DNA from: JABCYV01 sp035512155
Lineage (GTDB): Bacteria; Acidobacteriota; Terriglobia; Terriglobales; Acidobacteriaceae
DNA: 64,000 bases
NCBI GenBank assembly: GCA_035512155.1
Contig: DATKEN010000104.1
Coordinates: 44,858 to 108,857, forward strand
Reading direction: 5' to 3'
The notes beneath the pieces were generated by a model, which was not told the origin of the DNA, did not search any database, and saw nothing but the letters and a program-made list of their open reading frames with translations. Position 1 is the first letter of the stretch. Each line of letters begins with the position of its first letter. Shown one piece after another: positions 1 to 10,300 of this stretch. A program made the translations under genes and the position numbers.

Positions 1-617
1 CCACGTGTCGGAGCTCACTCTCTCTGCACAAGAGAAGTCGGGAGCGAGCGCGTGGTGAAAGTGGTGAAAAAGTTGTGCCAACTGTTCCGGTGCTACTTCG
101 TGGATCGACATCAGATAAAGTCCCCTCTCAATATTCTAAAAGTTGTGTGATGCGGTATTTCAGTTATCTGTAATGCTGCATTGGGTCGGGAGATTTCGAA
201 TGGAAGTTCGCCGTGCTCTGAGATCCTTTGCAACCGCAACCGAGGAGGTTTGGGCCTACCCTGTCGAGTGAACCGAGGCCCGCATTCTTTCCACAGTGCA
301 AACAGGAATCGCAGGTAAAATGCGGTCCCACCCGCGCACAGCACTGTTATGACGTACTTTGTCAGCATGTTTACCCTATTGGCGATGACTTCCCACCCCC
401 AGATCGCTACCGACGATTGGACACTAAAATCCGTAAATTTCGAATAAAAGGTTCGTAAAGAGTTCATAAAACTTTTGGGGGATAGATGAGTGGAAAGAAG
501 GTCCCGTTTCTTCCTTGGATATTGAGTGATCGCACCTCCGAAAACAGTGAGTTGAGACTGAAAAGGTAGAGGGAAGAATACGCATCCGGGAAATCGGTGG
601 AGGAAAGTTCCGCGGGA
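1..617. other. Left-edge stretch without a supported gene
   Basis: I see no gene here that I can support. Short open frames exist on both strands (the longest is about 118 codons on the minus strand, 111-467), but they lack a good ribosome binding site and a recognisable motif. The frame that enters from the left edge is open to about position 170, and could be the tail of a truncated gene, but its translation is arginine- and serine-rich and looks non-coding. Confidence 0.4.
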
Positions 618-1346
618 TTATCCTTCCAGCTTGAATCGTGTTGCAGCGGTTGCGTAGAGCCGTCTCCAGACGAGTCGGCTCATCGTAACGACGATCGTCG
701 CCATCACCACTGTCGCCGCGAGTAGAAGCCCGAAATTGCTGCCGTCTGTCGCTTCACTAATAATTGCGCCAAGACCAGGCGCGGAGATGGTCTTACCGCG
801 AAAGCGAACGTATTCAGCCACAATGCTGGCATTCCATGCGCCACCTGATGCCGTGACAAGCCCGGTGATGAGATAAGGAAATATTGCCGGCAGAAAAAGG
901 CAAAGCCATCGTTCCGTTCTACTAAGGCGGTAAGTGCTGCAGACTTCCTTCAAATCTGCTCGTATTGCCATTGCCCCCGCGATCACGTTAAACAGGATGT
1001 ACCACTGCGTACCGAGGACGAGCAGCACAACAGACCCAATTCCCAGGCCACCCCCGGCACGAGTGAGTACCAGAAGTATGATCGGAAACAGCGCAGTCGC
1101 CGGAACAGACGCGGCGATCTGTGCAATCGGCTGCGCTATGGCCGACAGCCTCGGCCTCAAACCGAGGTACAATCGCCGCGGTAACATCCAAAGGCGGCGG
1201 AACAAGAGGCGTCCCTGTTCGAAAGGCAGGTCTCTTAACGCCTCGGCGGCGTCCGATGCACTGCATGTTTGCAGCAGCGCAGCGGCCTCGCGCCACTGAG
1301 AGTGCGAAATCAGGATCCGTAGGCTCTCGGTTATTGTTGAAATCAT
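618..1346 (-). pseudogene. C-terminal part of an anion ABC transporter permease (COG4986-like) behind an MgtE_N-like N-terminus
   Basis: The last ~190 of 242 residues match the C-terminal half of the duplicated permease of NitT/TauT-type anion ABC transporters. Visible are several hydrophobic membrane segments, the coupling-helix region around LVTASGGAWNASIVAEYV and the terminal LVWRRLYATAATRFKLE. Full proteins of this family are about 550-600 residues, so the first permease repeat is missing. The first ~55 residues instead resemble the helical repeats of the MgtE N-terminal domain (AAALLQ...DAAEALRDLPFEQGRLLFRRL). No ABC ATPase or binding protein lies nearby. It starts 40 bp after kdpE on the same strand with no clear Shine-Dalgarno. 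I read it as a deletion-made chimera that is probably not a working transporter on its own; a real short fusion protein cannot be excluded. Confidence 0.65.
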
Positions 1347-1386
1347 CAGAGTCGGTTTTTATGTGACCGCAAAAAACTGTCGCAGC

Positions 1387-2088
1387 TTACGTTCCTGGCT
1401 CAAAGCGGTACCCAACCCAAGGTTCCGTGAGGATATAGCGTGGAACGGTTTCGTCTGGTTCGAGCTTCTTTCTTAAATGGCCGATGCATACGCGCAAGTA
1501 CTCCGTCTGTTCCACGCTGTTAGGCCCCCACACCGCTGCCAGCAGAGCGCGGTGTGTAAGGACCTTCTCAGGATGCCGTGCGAGGTAGACGAGAAGGTCG
1601 AACTCCTTGGGGGTGAGGTGGACTTCTTGATTCTTTACTTCCACGAGTCGGCGTGGAATATCGATATGGAAATCGCCGATATCGACGACTGGATTCTCCG
1701 GCTGCTCCACAGCGGACCTTCTACGAAGCGCCGCGCGTACTCGCGCCATCAGTTCGTTCACACTGAAGGGCTTCGTGACATAATCGTCGGCACCTGCGTC
1801 GAGCGCTTCTACTTTGATTGTCTCCTCGCCCTTCACCGACAGAACGATAATCGGGACACCGGACTCAGTCCGAACCTTTCGGCACAACTGTAGGCCATCC
1901 ATGTTTGGCATTCGCAAATCGGTGATGATTAAGTCCGGTGGCCAAGTCTTCATCTCTTGCAGCGCCTGCAGGCCATCGGCTGCGGTTCGAATGATGTAGC
2001 CCTGGGCTGATAGAGTGGTCCTGAGCACACGGGTAATCTGGGCTTCATCGTCCACTACTAAAATGTTCCGTTTATCGAAATTGGTCAT
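1387..2088 (-). CDS. kdpE: KdpE-type response regulator (OmpR/PhoB family)
   Basis: DNA-binding response regulator of 233 residues. The receiver domain (about 8-120) has the acidic pair D13/D14, phosphoacceptor D57 in LIITDLRMP, the Ser in IIVLS and the Lys of YVTKPF. A winged-helix output domain (about 135-230) ends in the usual RYILTEPWVGYRFEP, a wording typical of KdpE. In the family it activates the high-affinity potassium ATPase kdpFABC when KdpD is active. The start is 3 bp downstream of the stop of the KdpD sensor gene, so the two are surely co-transcribed. The kdpFABC genes themselves are not in this part of the window; only a kdpC remnant lies 40 kb away. Confidence 0.92.
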   Translation of the reverse strand: MTNFDKRNILVVDDEAQITRVLRTTLSAQGYIIRTAADGLQALQEMKTWPPDLIITDLRMPNMDGLQLCRKVRTESGVPIIVLSVKGEETIKVEALDAGADDYVTKPFSVNELMARVRAALRRRSAVEQPENPVVDIGDFHIDIPRRLVEVKNQEVHLTPKEFDLLVYLARHPEKVLTHRALLAAVWGPNSVEQTEYLRVCIGHLRKKLEPDETVPRYILTEPWVGYRFEPGT

Positions 2089-2091
2089 CTC

Positions 2092-3213
2092 TCACTTCAT
2101 TTCTTGTGTCACGATGTGGACGTCGACCGGAGGAGCATCACGCAAAAATCGGTGTATGGCCGAAAGATAAAGATACCGTTTCCAGCCTCTCTGCGCCGAA
2201 CGTCCGAATACCACCTGTGTGATGTGGTTTTCCCGGACGATTCTGGCCACCTCTTCTGCAATGTTCTTTCCCTTGCCCCGGACGACTTTAGCACCCAGGT
2301 TTTCGGCGAATCGTAGATTCTGGGCTAAGCTGCGTTGGTCTTGAGGGTCCTCGTCGGCACCCACGTCGATATAGAGAACATACAGTTCTGCATCGATCCG
2401 CTGGGCCATGCGCCCGGCTCGCGCGATGAGGTACTGCGCCGCAGGACTGGAACTGACGCACACAGCAATTCGCTCCCGCAATCCCAGATTCTTCCCGAGA
2501 CCTTCGCGTTCTAGGTACGACTCGAGGCTTCGGTCCACTGCGCCGGCAACTTGCTGCAATGCCAGCTCACGAAGGGCGATCAGATTGCCGGGCCGAAAGA
2601 AATGTCCCAGCGCCCTCTCTGCACGGTCCAGAGGGTAAATGTCTCCACGTCGCATTCGCGTCTGCAGCGCTTCCGGCGTCAGGTCCGCTAATACGATCTC
2701 GTTGACCTTCTGCATTACCCAGTCAGGAACGGCCTCACGGATCTGGACGCCGGTAATGTTGAGGACGGTCGGAATCAGACTCTCGATGTGCTGCACGTTC
2801 ATCGTCGAGAGCACGTCGATTTGTGCGTCCAGCAGATCCATCACATCCTGGTAGCGCTTTCCGTGTTTGCTGCCTTCGATATTCGTGTGTGCTAGTTCGT
2901 CGACCAGCACCACCTGCGGCTTTCGGGCCAGAATGGCATCGAGGTCCATCTCATCAAAGGTCGCGCCTCTGTATTGAATCTTGCGGCGTGGGATCGTCTC
3001 CAATTTCGAAGCTAACTCCGCGATTCCGGTTCGCCCGTGAGTCTCGACAACTCCAATCACCACGTCCTCGCCGCGGCTATGCCGCCGGATGCCTTCGCTT
3101 AGCATATTGAAGGTTTTCCCCACGCCCGGTGCGTAGCCCAGGAATAGCTTGAAGATGGGCTCTTTCTTGTGGGGCGCCGTTTCTTCCAGCCATTGTTCGG
3201 GTGTCTTCGGCAT
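2092..3213 (-). CDS. kdpD: KdpD sensor protein, N-terminal half only (KdpD domain plus USP domain)
   Basis: A 373-residue cytoplasmic protein equal to the N-terminal part of KdpD. The KdpD domain has Walker A GYAPGVGKT (26-34) and Walker B-like VVLVDELAHTN (about 101-111), then a universal-stress-protein domain from about 240 to the end, ending in VDVHIVTQ. It has no transmembrane, HisKA or ATPase region, unlike the ~890-residue E. coli protein. The missing half is encoded by the divergent gene that starts about 56 bp away, so the two proteins probably work as a split KdpD. The ATG at 3213 is chosen because the family begins just before PEQWL. It forms an operon with kdpE. Confidence 0.9.
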   Translation of the reverse strand: MPKTPEQWLEETAPHKKEPIFKLFLGYAPGVGKTFNMLSEGIRRHSRGEDVVIGVVETHGRTGIAELASKLETIPRRKIQYRGATFDEMDLDAILARKPQVVLVDELAHTNIEGSKHGKRYQDVMDLLDAQIDVLSTMNVQHIESLIPTVLNITGVQIREAVPDWVMQKVNEIVLADLTPEALQTRMRRGDIYPLDRAERALGHFFRPGNLIALRELALQQVAGAVDRSLESYLEREGLGKNLGLRERIAVCVSSSPAAQYLIARAGRMAQRIDAELYVLYIDVGADEDPQDQRSLAQNLRFAENLGAKVVRGKGKNIAEEVARIVRENHITQVVFGRSAQRGWKRYLYLSAIHRFLRDAPPVDVHIVTQEMK

Positions 3214-3269
3214 TGGTGTGTATTATCCTCGTAGGCGGCCAGAAGTCGGACCGATTAGAATCCTCGCAC
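3214..3269. promoter_or_regulatory. Divergent promoter region between the two KdpD halves
   Basis: Only 56 bp separate the start of the KdpD sensor gene (minus) from the chosen start of the KdpD-type kinase (plus), so both promoters must lie here or overlap the coding ends. I cannot assign exact -35/-10 boxes. If the kinase used the more upstream GTG at 3201, the two genes would overlap head to head. Confidence 0.35.
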
Positions 3270-4724
3270 GTGAAGCGGCCATTTAACAATCCGATCCTGC
3301 GTCTCATCACTTGTGCTCTGATTGTGGCCGGGATTGTCATGGTGTTCTGGCGATGGCTGCATGTTAACCCCACTACCGTTGGCTTCAGTTTTCTGATCGC
3401 CGTATTGCTGATCTCGACGACTTGGGGCTTACGATACGCTACTTTCACCGCGCTGCTTGCGACAGCAGCTTACAACTTCTTTTTTCTGCCGCCGCCCTTC
3501 AAATTCACAATTGCCGACCCGCAAAACTGGATCGCTCTCGCTGCGTTCTTAGTCACAGCGGGCATTGCCAGTCAACTTGCTGAGCGGGCGAGACGCGGCA
3601 CCGAATACGCGGACCAGCGACGAAGGGAAGTTGAGCGGCTGTACGCGTTTAGTCAACAGTTGTGGCTTAGCGAAAATGTTTTCGAGTTGCTTAATATCAT
3701 TCCGAAACACATCGCAGACTCATTTGAGGTTAGCGGCGCTGCTCTTTTCCTCGAAGGTAAGCAAGAAACGTATTTCCTGGATGATCGAAGCCGTACTCTG
3801 TTTCCGCGAGACCAACTGAAGGCGATCAGTGATCGGGGAGAACCCGTGTTGGACCGTCAGCAAAGGGTCTGCTACATGCCAGTACGAATGGGGGTCCGCT
3901 CCGTCGGTGCTCTGGGACTCTCGGGGTGTGATCTCTCCCGCGAGAGCCTGGAGGCTATCGGCAGCCTGGTAGCGATCGCGATCGAACGTGCTAACACTGT
4001 GGACAAGCTCACCAAGAGTGAAGCCGCTCGCGAAAGCGATCGATTGCGGTCCGTTCTGTTGGACTCAGTTACCCATGACTTCCGTACGCCATTAACTTCC
4101 ATCAAGGCCTCGGCCGAAACGTTGCTCTCTGACGCAAAACTCGACAAGCCCCAGAGAACAGATCTGCTCCAAGTGATTAATGAAGAAAGTGACCGACTGA
4201 ATCGCCTGGTCGGGGAGGCAGGAGAAGTCGCACAGTTGGATGCGCACCAACTCCAGTTCCGCTTCGAAATGCATGACATTCGCGAGGCGATCGATCAAGC
4301 AACCAAGAATTCTCAGCAGGCATTACGGGGTCATCCGATCGAAACTTCCATTCCCGCGAACCTTCCGCCGCTGCGAATGGATCTTGAGCGCATCGTCGAA
4401 GTGATTTCTCAGCTTCTGGATAACGCTGGTAAGTATTCGCCTGCTGGCACCCCAATCCGGGTCAGCGTGGAGATGCAGGGTTCTGAGGTGATTACCAGTG
4501 TTGCGGACCAGGGGCACGGCATCGACGAGATGGAACAGGAGATGATTTTCGAGAAGTTCTACCGGGGCCGCGATCAGCGCATGATGATTCCGGGTACCGG
4601 CATGGGCCTTCCGATCGCTAAAGCAATCGTCGAATTGCACGGAGGCAAGATCGGAGTCATCAGTCAGCTTGGGCGATGCTCAGTCTTCCACTTTTCGCTG
4701 CCTGTTGCCCAAATAGCTTCTTGA
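3270..4724 (+). CDS. KdpD C-terminal-type sensor histidine kinase (DUF4118, GAF, HisKA, HATPase_c)
   Basis: Membrane histidine kinase of 484 residues matching the C-terminal half of KdpD. Order: the DUF4118 four-helix membrane block (about 10-100, with VNPTTVGF and the NFFFLPPPFKFTIADPQNW signature), a coiled-coil linker, a GAF-like domain (about 130-245), HisKA with phospho-His in VTHDFRTPLTS (His at about 269), and a HATPase with LLDNAGKYSP, DQGHGID and GTGMGL. The GTG at 3270 is chosen because it precedes the conserved N-terminal segment; an in-frame GTG at 3201 would overlap the divergent sensor gene. It likely pairs with the KdpD sensor half and phosphorylates the KdpE encoded beside it. 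Confidence 0.88.
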   Translation: MKRPFNNPILRLITCALIVAGIVMVFWRWLHVNPTTVGFSFLIAVLLISTTWGLRYATFTALLATAAYNFFFLPPPFKFTIADPQNWIALAAFLVTAGIASQLAERARRGTEYADQRRREVERLYAFSQQLWLSENVFELLNIIPKHIADSFEVSGAALFLEGKQETYFLDDRSRTLFPRDQLKAISDRGEPVLDRQQRVCYMPVRMGVRSVGALGLSGCDLSRESLEAIGSLVAIAIERANTVDKLTKSEAARESDRLRSVLLDSVTHDFRTPLTSIKASAETLLSDAKLDKPQRTDLLQVINEESDRLNRLVGEAGEVAQLDAHQLQFRFEMHDIREAIDQATKNSQQALRGHPIETSIPANLPPLRMDLERIVEVISQLLDNAGKYSPAGTPIRVSVEMQGSEVITSVADQGHGIDEMEQEMIFEKFYRGRDQRMMIPGTGMGLPIAKAIVELHGGKIGVISQLGRCSVFHFSLPVAQIAS

Positions 4725-4891
4725 AGTTCAGCCGCCGATACTGCGAAGCATCCGTGTGGCCGTGCGGTTGTCCTCAGGCAGGCCGTCAGTTTCCTAATTC
4801 AGGGGCTATGACTCGCTGCGCATGAAGATCGCATCTGCCCAGGTTTGCACAGCAGGGATCGGGTCCAGCGGCCAACGACGTTCGCCAAGAA

Positions 4892-5074
4892 TTAGGAAAA
4901 GATCATCGCGCCACTCGGGTTGTGGATACGGAGGCGAAATGCTGGCGGTTTGAATTCTTCGATCTTGAGATCGATTACGACGTAGCCCAGCCGGAGATGG
5001 TAGAAAAGCAGGTACAGGAAATGCCCTGCATGTCTCGTAGCGAGGGCGAATTGATTTGTTTCAGTTAATTGCAA
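4892..5074 (-). pseudogene. Remnant of a YhcG/DUF1016-family PDDEXK nuclease gene
   Basis: A short minus-strand frame reads FLYLLFYHLRLGYVVIDLK followed by IEEFKP. This is the core of the DUF1016 (YhcG) nuclease domain, where family members read FYLDLLFYHLRLRCYVVIDLK plus an EFKPE-like continuation. Only about 35 residues of a ~350-residue protein remain, and the sequence on both sides loses similarity. It is a decayed leftover, next to a tRNA 3' fragment, which suggests the former edge of a mobile or defence island. Confidence 0.5.
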
Positions 5075-5110
5075 AACGGCAGCTCTCGGGGAGCTTTCCG
5101 AGCTTTCAGA

Positions 5111-5154
5111 TTCTCAATCTTCAAACCCGGGTTCGATTCTCGGTAGCGCTACCA
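5111..5154 (+). pseudogene. tRNA 3'-end fragment (T arm, acceptor strand and CCA)
   Basis: The stretch has a complete T arm: stem CCGGG/CTCGG (one G-U pair) around the loop TTCGATT. It is followed by a seven-base acceptor strand TAGCGCT, discriminator A and encoded CCA (ends 5154). A small hairpin AGATT-CTC-AATCT lies just upstream, where a long variable arm would sit. No matching 5' acceptor strand (AGCGCTA) or D arm is found upstream, so this is a fragment rather than a working tRNA. tRNA 3' ends are common integrase attachment sites. Confidence 0.4.
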
Positions 5155-5215
5155 TACTTTTCATCCTGTTGATTCCTTAATTGTTTCCGGGGCTTCCCAT
5201 CTGGAGTCGCTTTAC

Positions 5216-6838
5216 TCATTGGTCAGGAACAACGCGCCTGTCACTTCGTGTTGTCGTTTCAACCGAAATCAGGTGGTGCACTTTCGGTTCCGACTTGACA
5301 TATCGCAACACTCGCTCTTCTGTCTCGCGATCCGCGCGCGTGAACCGTTCGTGTTGGCGGAGATGCTCTGCCCAGGACCCAACGATGAAGGTTTCGACGT
5401 ACCGATGTGCATTCTCCATGTCGCGGAAGATGCCCCATCTTTGCGCGCCGTCGCGGCGTCGAATCCGTCGATATTGACGAGCCGCTTTGAGAAAGTCAGC
5501 AGCCTCCTGCGGAGCGACTTCATATTCGACCGTTACCAGCACAGGACCTAAGTCATCGGCTGTCGGCATGGCAAAGCTCTGCACAGGGGGCAATCGCCAA
5601 TGGTTCCAGGAAGTTAAATCGACAGTTTCGTCCGGCAGCGGCAAGAAGAATGCCAACGCAGTCATGCTGACGGTTCCCGCGCCGGCATATAGCAGTGTAG
5701 TACCGATGCCAAGCCGCGCAGCAACTGCGCCCCAAGCGGCGCTTCCCACGGCAATCGCTCCCTGGAAGACCAATGTGGAAATCGCCAGCACGCGGGCACG
5801 AACCCACCCCGGCGCGTGATTCAAAACGAGTACGTTGAAAAGGGATAGGAAAACGATCCATGCTGCCCCTGCTACGAGCATCACTGCACTCAGTGCGGGC
5901 AGAGAGTGCAACATGCTTGCTGCCAGCGTAGAAGCTCCGAAGACAGCGACCCCAGCGGCGACCACGGCTTCGGTTGACCAGCGCGCGCGCACGCGTTGCA
6001 TTATGAGGGCCCCTAAAACTGCCCCCAATCCAAAGCATCCGAGTAACAGTCCGTACACCGTTGGACTGTTCTTCACGATGTGAGCAAGGGAAGGCAAGAG
6101 GGCGAGAAGCCCGCTCGCAAAGAACATCACCAATCCGGTGCGAGTCAGCAGTGTGCGGATTGCGGGTGAGTAGCGGACGTAACGGATTGCCGCTACCGTT
6201 GCACCCGCCACTGTTTCCGGCGGGGTCGTCCGCTTGTGAGTCGCTCGCTTCCAGCGCGCGATAACTAAGATGACGCCGGCGAAAGACACCGCGTTTAGCA
6301 AAAACGCACTGCCAACGCCTGCAGCAGCAATCACAAGGCCTGCAAGACCGGGTCCGATCGCGCGTGCAAGATTGAATTCGATGCCGTTGAGTGCTGACGC
6401 CGCCGGAAGGTCCTCCTTTGAAACGAGCTCGGGCAGGACAGCCCGCCAAGTGGGCGTCTCGAATGCGTCTCCCGCAGACAACGCGAAGGTCAGAATCAGG
6501 AGCGACAGCGGGGCGATGAATCCACCGATGGTTAATATGGCAAGCACGAGGGCAACGGCGACCATCCACGTCTCGGTGTAGAGGATCAGTTTTCGGCGAT
6601 CGACAATGTCGCCGATTGCTCCCGCCGGAAGAGCGAACATGAAAAATGGCAAAGCAGAGGCAGTCTGGGTGAGCGCCACATACATCGGGCCGGCGTTAAG
6701 CGAAACCATGAGCCATGCGGCACCCGTGCTCTGCATGAAGGCGCCGATGTCGGACACAACGTCCGCGATAATCAAGTTGCGAAAGGTCGGTGTATGCAGT
6801 GGCCGCCAAAGACTCGGGATTTCCGGCGATTTAGGCAT
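5216..6838 (-). CDS. MFS exporter (MFS_3 / EntS-like) with C-terminal soluble domain
   Basis: About 540 residues. The first ~410 form a major-facilitator permease with about 12 membrane segments and the family signature GAIGDIVDRRKLIL between helices 2 and 3. The last ~110 residues (from about LGPVLVTVEYEV) form a soluble alpha/beta barrel-like domain common in this subfamily. Relatives export siderophores or drugs; the substrate here is unknown. The ATG at 6838 precedes the conserved LWRPLHTPTFRNL; an in-frame ATG at 6880 would add 14 residues. No operon partner is visible. Confidence 0.85.
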   Translation of the reverse strand: MPKSPEIPSLWRPLHTPTFRNLIIADVVSDIGAFMQSTGAAWLMVSLNAGPMYVALTQTASALPFFMFALPAGAIGDIVDRRKLILYTETWMVAVALVLAILTIGGFIAPLSLLILTFALSAGDAFETPTWRAVLPELVSKEDLPAASALNGIEFNLARAIGPGLAGLVIAAAGVGSAFLLNAVSFAGVILVIARWKRATHKRTTPPETVAGATVAAIRYVRYSPAIRTLLTRTGLVMFFASGLLALLPSLAHIVKNSPTVYGLLLGCFGLGAVLGALIMQRVRARWSTEAVVAAGVAVFGASTLAASMLHSLPALSAVMLVAGAAWIVFLSLFNVLVLNHAPGWVRARVLAISTLVFQGAIAVGSAAWGAVAARLGIGTTLLYAGAGTVSMTALAFFLPLPDETVDLTSWNHWRLPPVQSFAMPTADDLGPVLVTVEYEVAPQEAADFLKAARQYRRIRRRDGAQRWGIFRDMENAHRYVETFIVGSWAEHLRQHERFTRADRETEERVLRYVKSEPKVHHLISVETTTRSDRRVVPDQ

Positions 6839-7320
6839 GTCCTGGGTTTGTTGGCCGCGCTGTTCCGCGATGCCACGCATGCCTCTTCAGCTCAAGACCC
6901 GGCGCCGCATCAGTGGCAGCGTTGCGGTGTCTACCGCGAAATCGCGCAGACAGCCGAACAATTGAGGGCCAGCATACGCTTGGTAGAGCAGTTTCTCGAT
7001 CATCGGTTGCAAAATAATCTGTGAAACTGGAATACGGGACCATGGCTTGCGATATCCCTTCGCACATCGCCTTACGCCCCAAATAGCTGCTGCTGCGTCC
7101 TCGGGCGTCGCTTGAAATCTCCGGCAGATGGAAGAGGACTTGCTGAAGACGATCTAGAGAGAGACCAAGTGGGAAGATCTGAATGTGCCCGTGCTTTTGA
7201 ATGGGCGCTACAATTCGAGAACCGAGTTGCGTTGGCCTGCCTCGCACGCGGCGCTCGAAACTGTCGGAATCCCGACAGGCGAAGACGGAGCTACCAAATC
7301 ACAAGCCCCAAGTGCCCTGC
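6839..7320. other. Intergenic stretch without a supported gene
   Basis: About 480 bp upstream of the MFS gene and downstream of the activase gene. Short frames on both strands show no motif, no convincing start and no similarity I recognise. The MFS promoter must lie near its upstream end. Confidence 0.4.
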
Positions 7321-10300
7321 CTAATCCGCCGCCATCTCCTGCGGCTGCGGTTCGAACTGCACGCCTGGTTGCGAGACTTGGCCGCGAAGCTGGGCCTCCA
7401 AGGCAGCCAATTGCGCCTCGATGTCTTCCGCCGCTTTACGCTTGCGGATGACTTCTTCACGGTAGCGTCGCAGGAAGTAGTCGATTGTCTCCACCCGAAT
7501 CCTGATCGATCCGGAGGGCTTGTTTTCGTCCAGATCCTTAAAGCAGAAGTAAGGCGTGCCCGACTGCTCGATGATGCCCTCAACCACTCCATAAATCGGA
7601 GCGTCGTGGCCGCACTTGAAGCTGGAAATTTCAAGCGCGACTAGGTTGGGGTGTCGAGCGGTGAATTTCGCCGCCCATACTTTGTGATTCGTGCTGCAGG
7701 AGTAGGAATTCTTCCAGGCATCGCTGATGTCCAGCGGATGGCTGATCACTCCGGCGCGGACCTCGTCTCCAAACAGGCGTTCCAGCATGTCCTCGTCGAG
7801 CGGCAAAGTGTTCTGCGAGAAGATGGGATAGCCCAGCTTTTGGAACTCTTCCATGATTTCGTGATTGAGACCGGGATCGTGGTGATAGGGCCGGCCCAGC
7901 ATCACAATTCCGATGCGGTCTTCGCGTTCCAGTTGGTCGAGAACCTGACGCGCCCGCTTGCGGATACTGGCTTCGTAGTCGGCCAGCGCCTTGTAGCCTA
8001 CCTCAACCGCGCGGTCGTTTTCTTCCAAGCTCAGCCCCAGGATCGGTTGCCAGGCCTGCAGCATCTGGTGCGCGAACAACTTGCGGTCAGCGAAGTTGAG
8101 CACCGGATCAAGGTACTTGACGTTGTGCTCAGCGAATACATCATTTTCCTTGGTGAAAGCAGCCTTCACCGTCTCAGGCGTCGCGGTTACGGTCGGGCAG
8201 GCATTGGCACCAACAATCTTTACCAAGGGAGAAGTCAGCACGTCATACATGGGGAAGAAGATGACGTTCAACGGCTTCTTGCGATGCTTTTCCTGGATCA
8301 GGTTATAGACGTGCGAAATGCCGATTTTCGCAGGGAAGCAGGGATCGATTGCCCCACGGCTTGCGCCCGCGCGATAGAGCTCGGAACTGGTGTAATCGGA
8401 ATAGATGATGTTTTCCGGCTGCACGCCGAGACTTTCGAGGTATCCGTTAAAGAGCGGTGCGTAGGTGTAAATGTTCAACACCCGTGGAATACCGACTCGC
8501 AGTTTCTTGCGATTTTCCATGAGCGGTACGCGCTCTTTAACCATCTTGTTCCACAATCGGGCAACTGGAATGGGATCGGCAACACTCGCGGGATTGACCG
8601 GGCGGAAGACTTCGCGGGATGCCATGTCCACGAAATTTGGATGCTTTTCCTTGATCTGGTCAAGGCCCGCCTTGATGTCCTTCATGTCGTTGACATCTTC
8701 GACCAGACCTTTTTCGCAGGTGGCGATGATGAGGCGCTGCTCGCCATGCATGAGCGGGACCTTGGTGACCTTCTGTATGGCCACGAGACTCAGATCGTCT
8801 TTGGGAGCGGTGCGGATGTCAATGAAAGTGCGCAGGCAATTGTTCTTGCAAAAATTGCAGCGCGTTGACTCGTTGCGCGTGGTGCGGTACTCGATCTTGC
8901 GCACGGCCTCCAGGCCAACGAAGGTGGTCTGCTGGCCGTTGCGCCATAGCCGGAGTGATTCGGCCGCGGCGCCAATTGCACCGGACTCGCCGCAGAATTC
9001 GTGAACGATAATTTCTGGCTTCTTGCCAGCTGCCCGGAAACTGTTGTTGATGAAATCCACCTCGGCCTTTACGACGGCCAGGTTGTTCTGGGTTCCACCT
9101 TGCAGAACAAAGCGGGAGCCTAGCGCCGCAAGGTTCGGAATGCTGGCCACGTACAGGAAAACATTTTTAGGGAGGACGGCAGCCAGCCCGGCGAGAATTT
9201 CCTCCGCCCGCCAGCCCTGGCGCTGGAAGTTCACGATGTCGGATTGCATGAACACAGCGCAGCCATAGCCGAAGACGGGCATGGATTGGGCCGCGAACGC
9301 CAGGTCCGCATATTGGTCAACCCCCATTCCGAAGCCTTCGGCGGTCGACTGCAGGAAGTATCCGTTGCCTGCCGAGCATTGGGTGTTGAGTTTGAAGTCT
9401 TTTACCCGGCCGTTGTGCAGAATGATGATCTTGATGTCCTGCCCACCGACATCGACGATCACGTGAGGATCTTCGTAGAACTTCAGCGCTGATTCAGTGT
9501 GGGCTACGGTCTCAACCAGCGCGACATCGGCGTGGAGAACATCTTTCAGAATGTCTTTGGCGTATCCGGTTGTGGCGACACCAAGCACTTCGAGCTTTGC
9601 TTTTTGCGCTTCCACCTGCCCACGCAGGTTCTCGAACATCTCAATCGTGTCCTGGATCGGATTGCCATTCGAGAGCTGATAGGACGTGCAGAGAATGTCG
9701 CCGTTTTCGTCAAGCAGCACGGCCTTGGTGGATGTTGAGCCGCCGTCAATACCGATAAATCCACCGACAGTTTGATTCGTGTTGAACGTTGCCGGAATGA
9801 ATTTCTTGCGGCGGTAGGCGGCCTTGAAATCCTCCAACTCTTTCTCGCCTGCGGTCAGCCCTTTGGCGCCCGACTTGGCCTTTTCTTCCTGTCGACCGTA
9901 TTCGATGTAGTGCACCAGCTTCTCGTATCCCTGATAGCAGCCGACACCGTCGTCCTCGCTCTTGCCAAACTCTATCGCGCCCAAGGCAGCAAAGTATTGG
10001 GCATTCTGCGGGACTTTGATCAGATCATCAGACTTCGCGCCATCCGGGATCACAACCTTGCGCTCTTGCCACATGCGGGGAATGTTGGCCTGCCACGCTT
10101 CCCGCATGCCACGAATAAAGCTATTGGGCCCACCCAACAGCAAAACGTGGGGACGAAGGGTGTGACCCCGTGTCAACACGCTGAGATTCTGCAGAACGAT
10201 GGCCTCGAACAGCGACGCCATCAGTTCGTCGGGCGGAGTGCCAACCTTCTGCAAGCTGTTGATGTCGGTCTCGGCAAATACGCCGCACTTGCCGGCGACC

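Noticed and set aside
111..467. 118-codon minus-strand frame at the left edge
   Set aside because: No ribosome site, no recognisable motif, mixed composition.
5553..6569. Minus-strand frame of 338 codons inside the MFS gene
   Set aside because: Out-of-frame shadow; Arg/Cys-rich translation without membrane segments.
7651..8868. Long plus-strand open frame (405 codons) opposite the activase gene
   Set aside because: It is the antisense shadow of a conserved gene with two recognised ATPase domains; it has no motif and poor start context.
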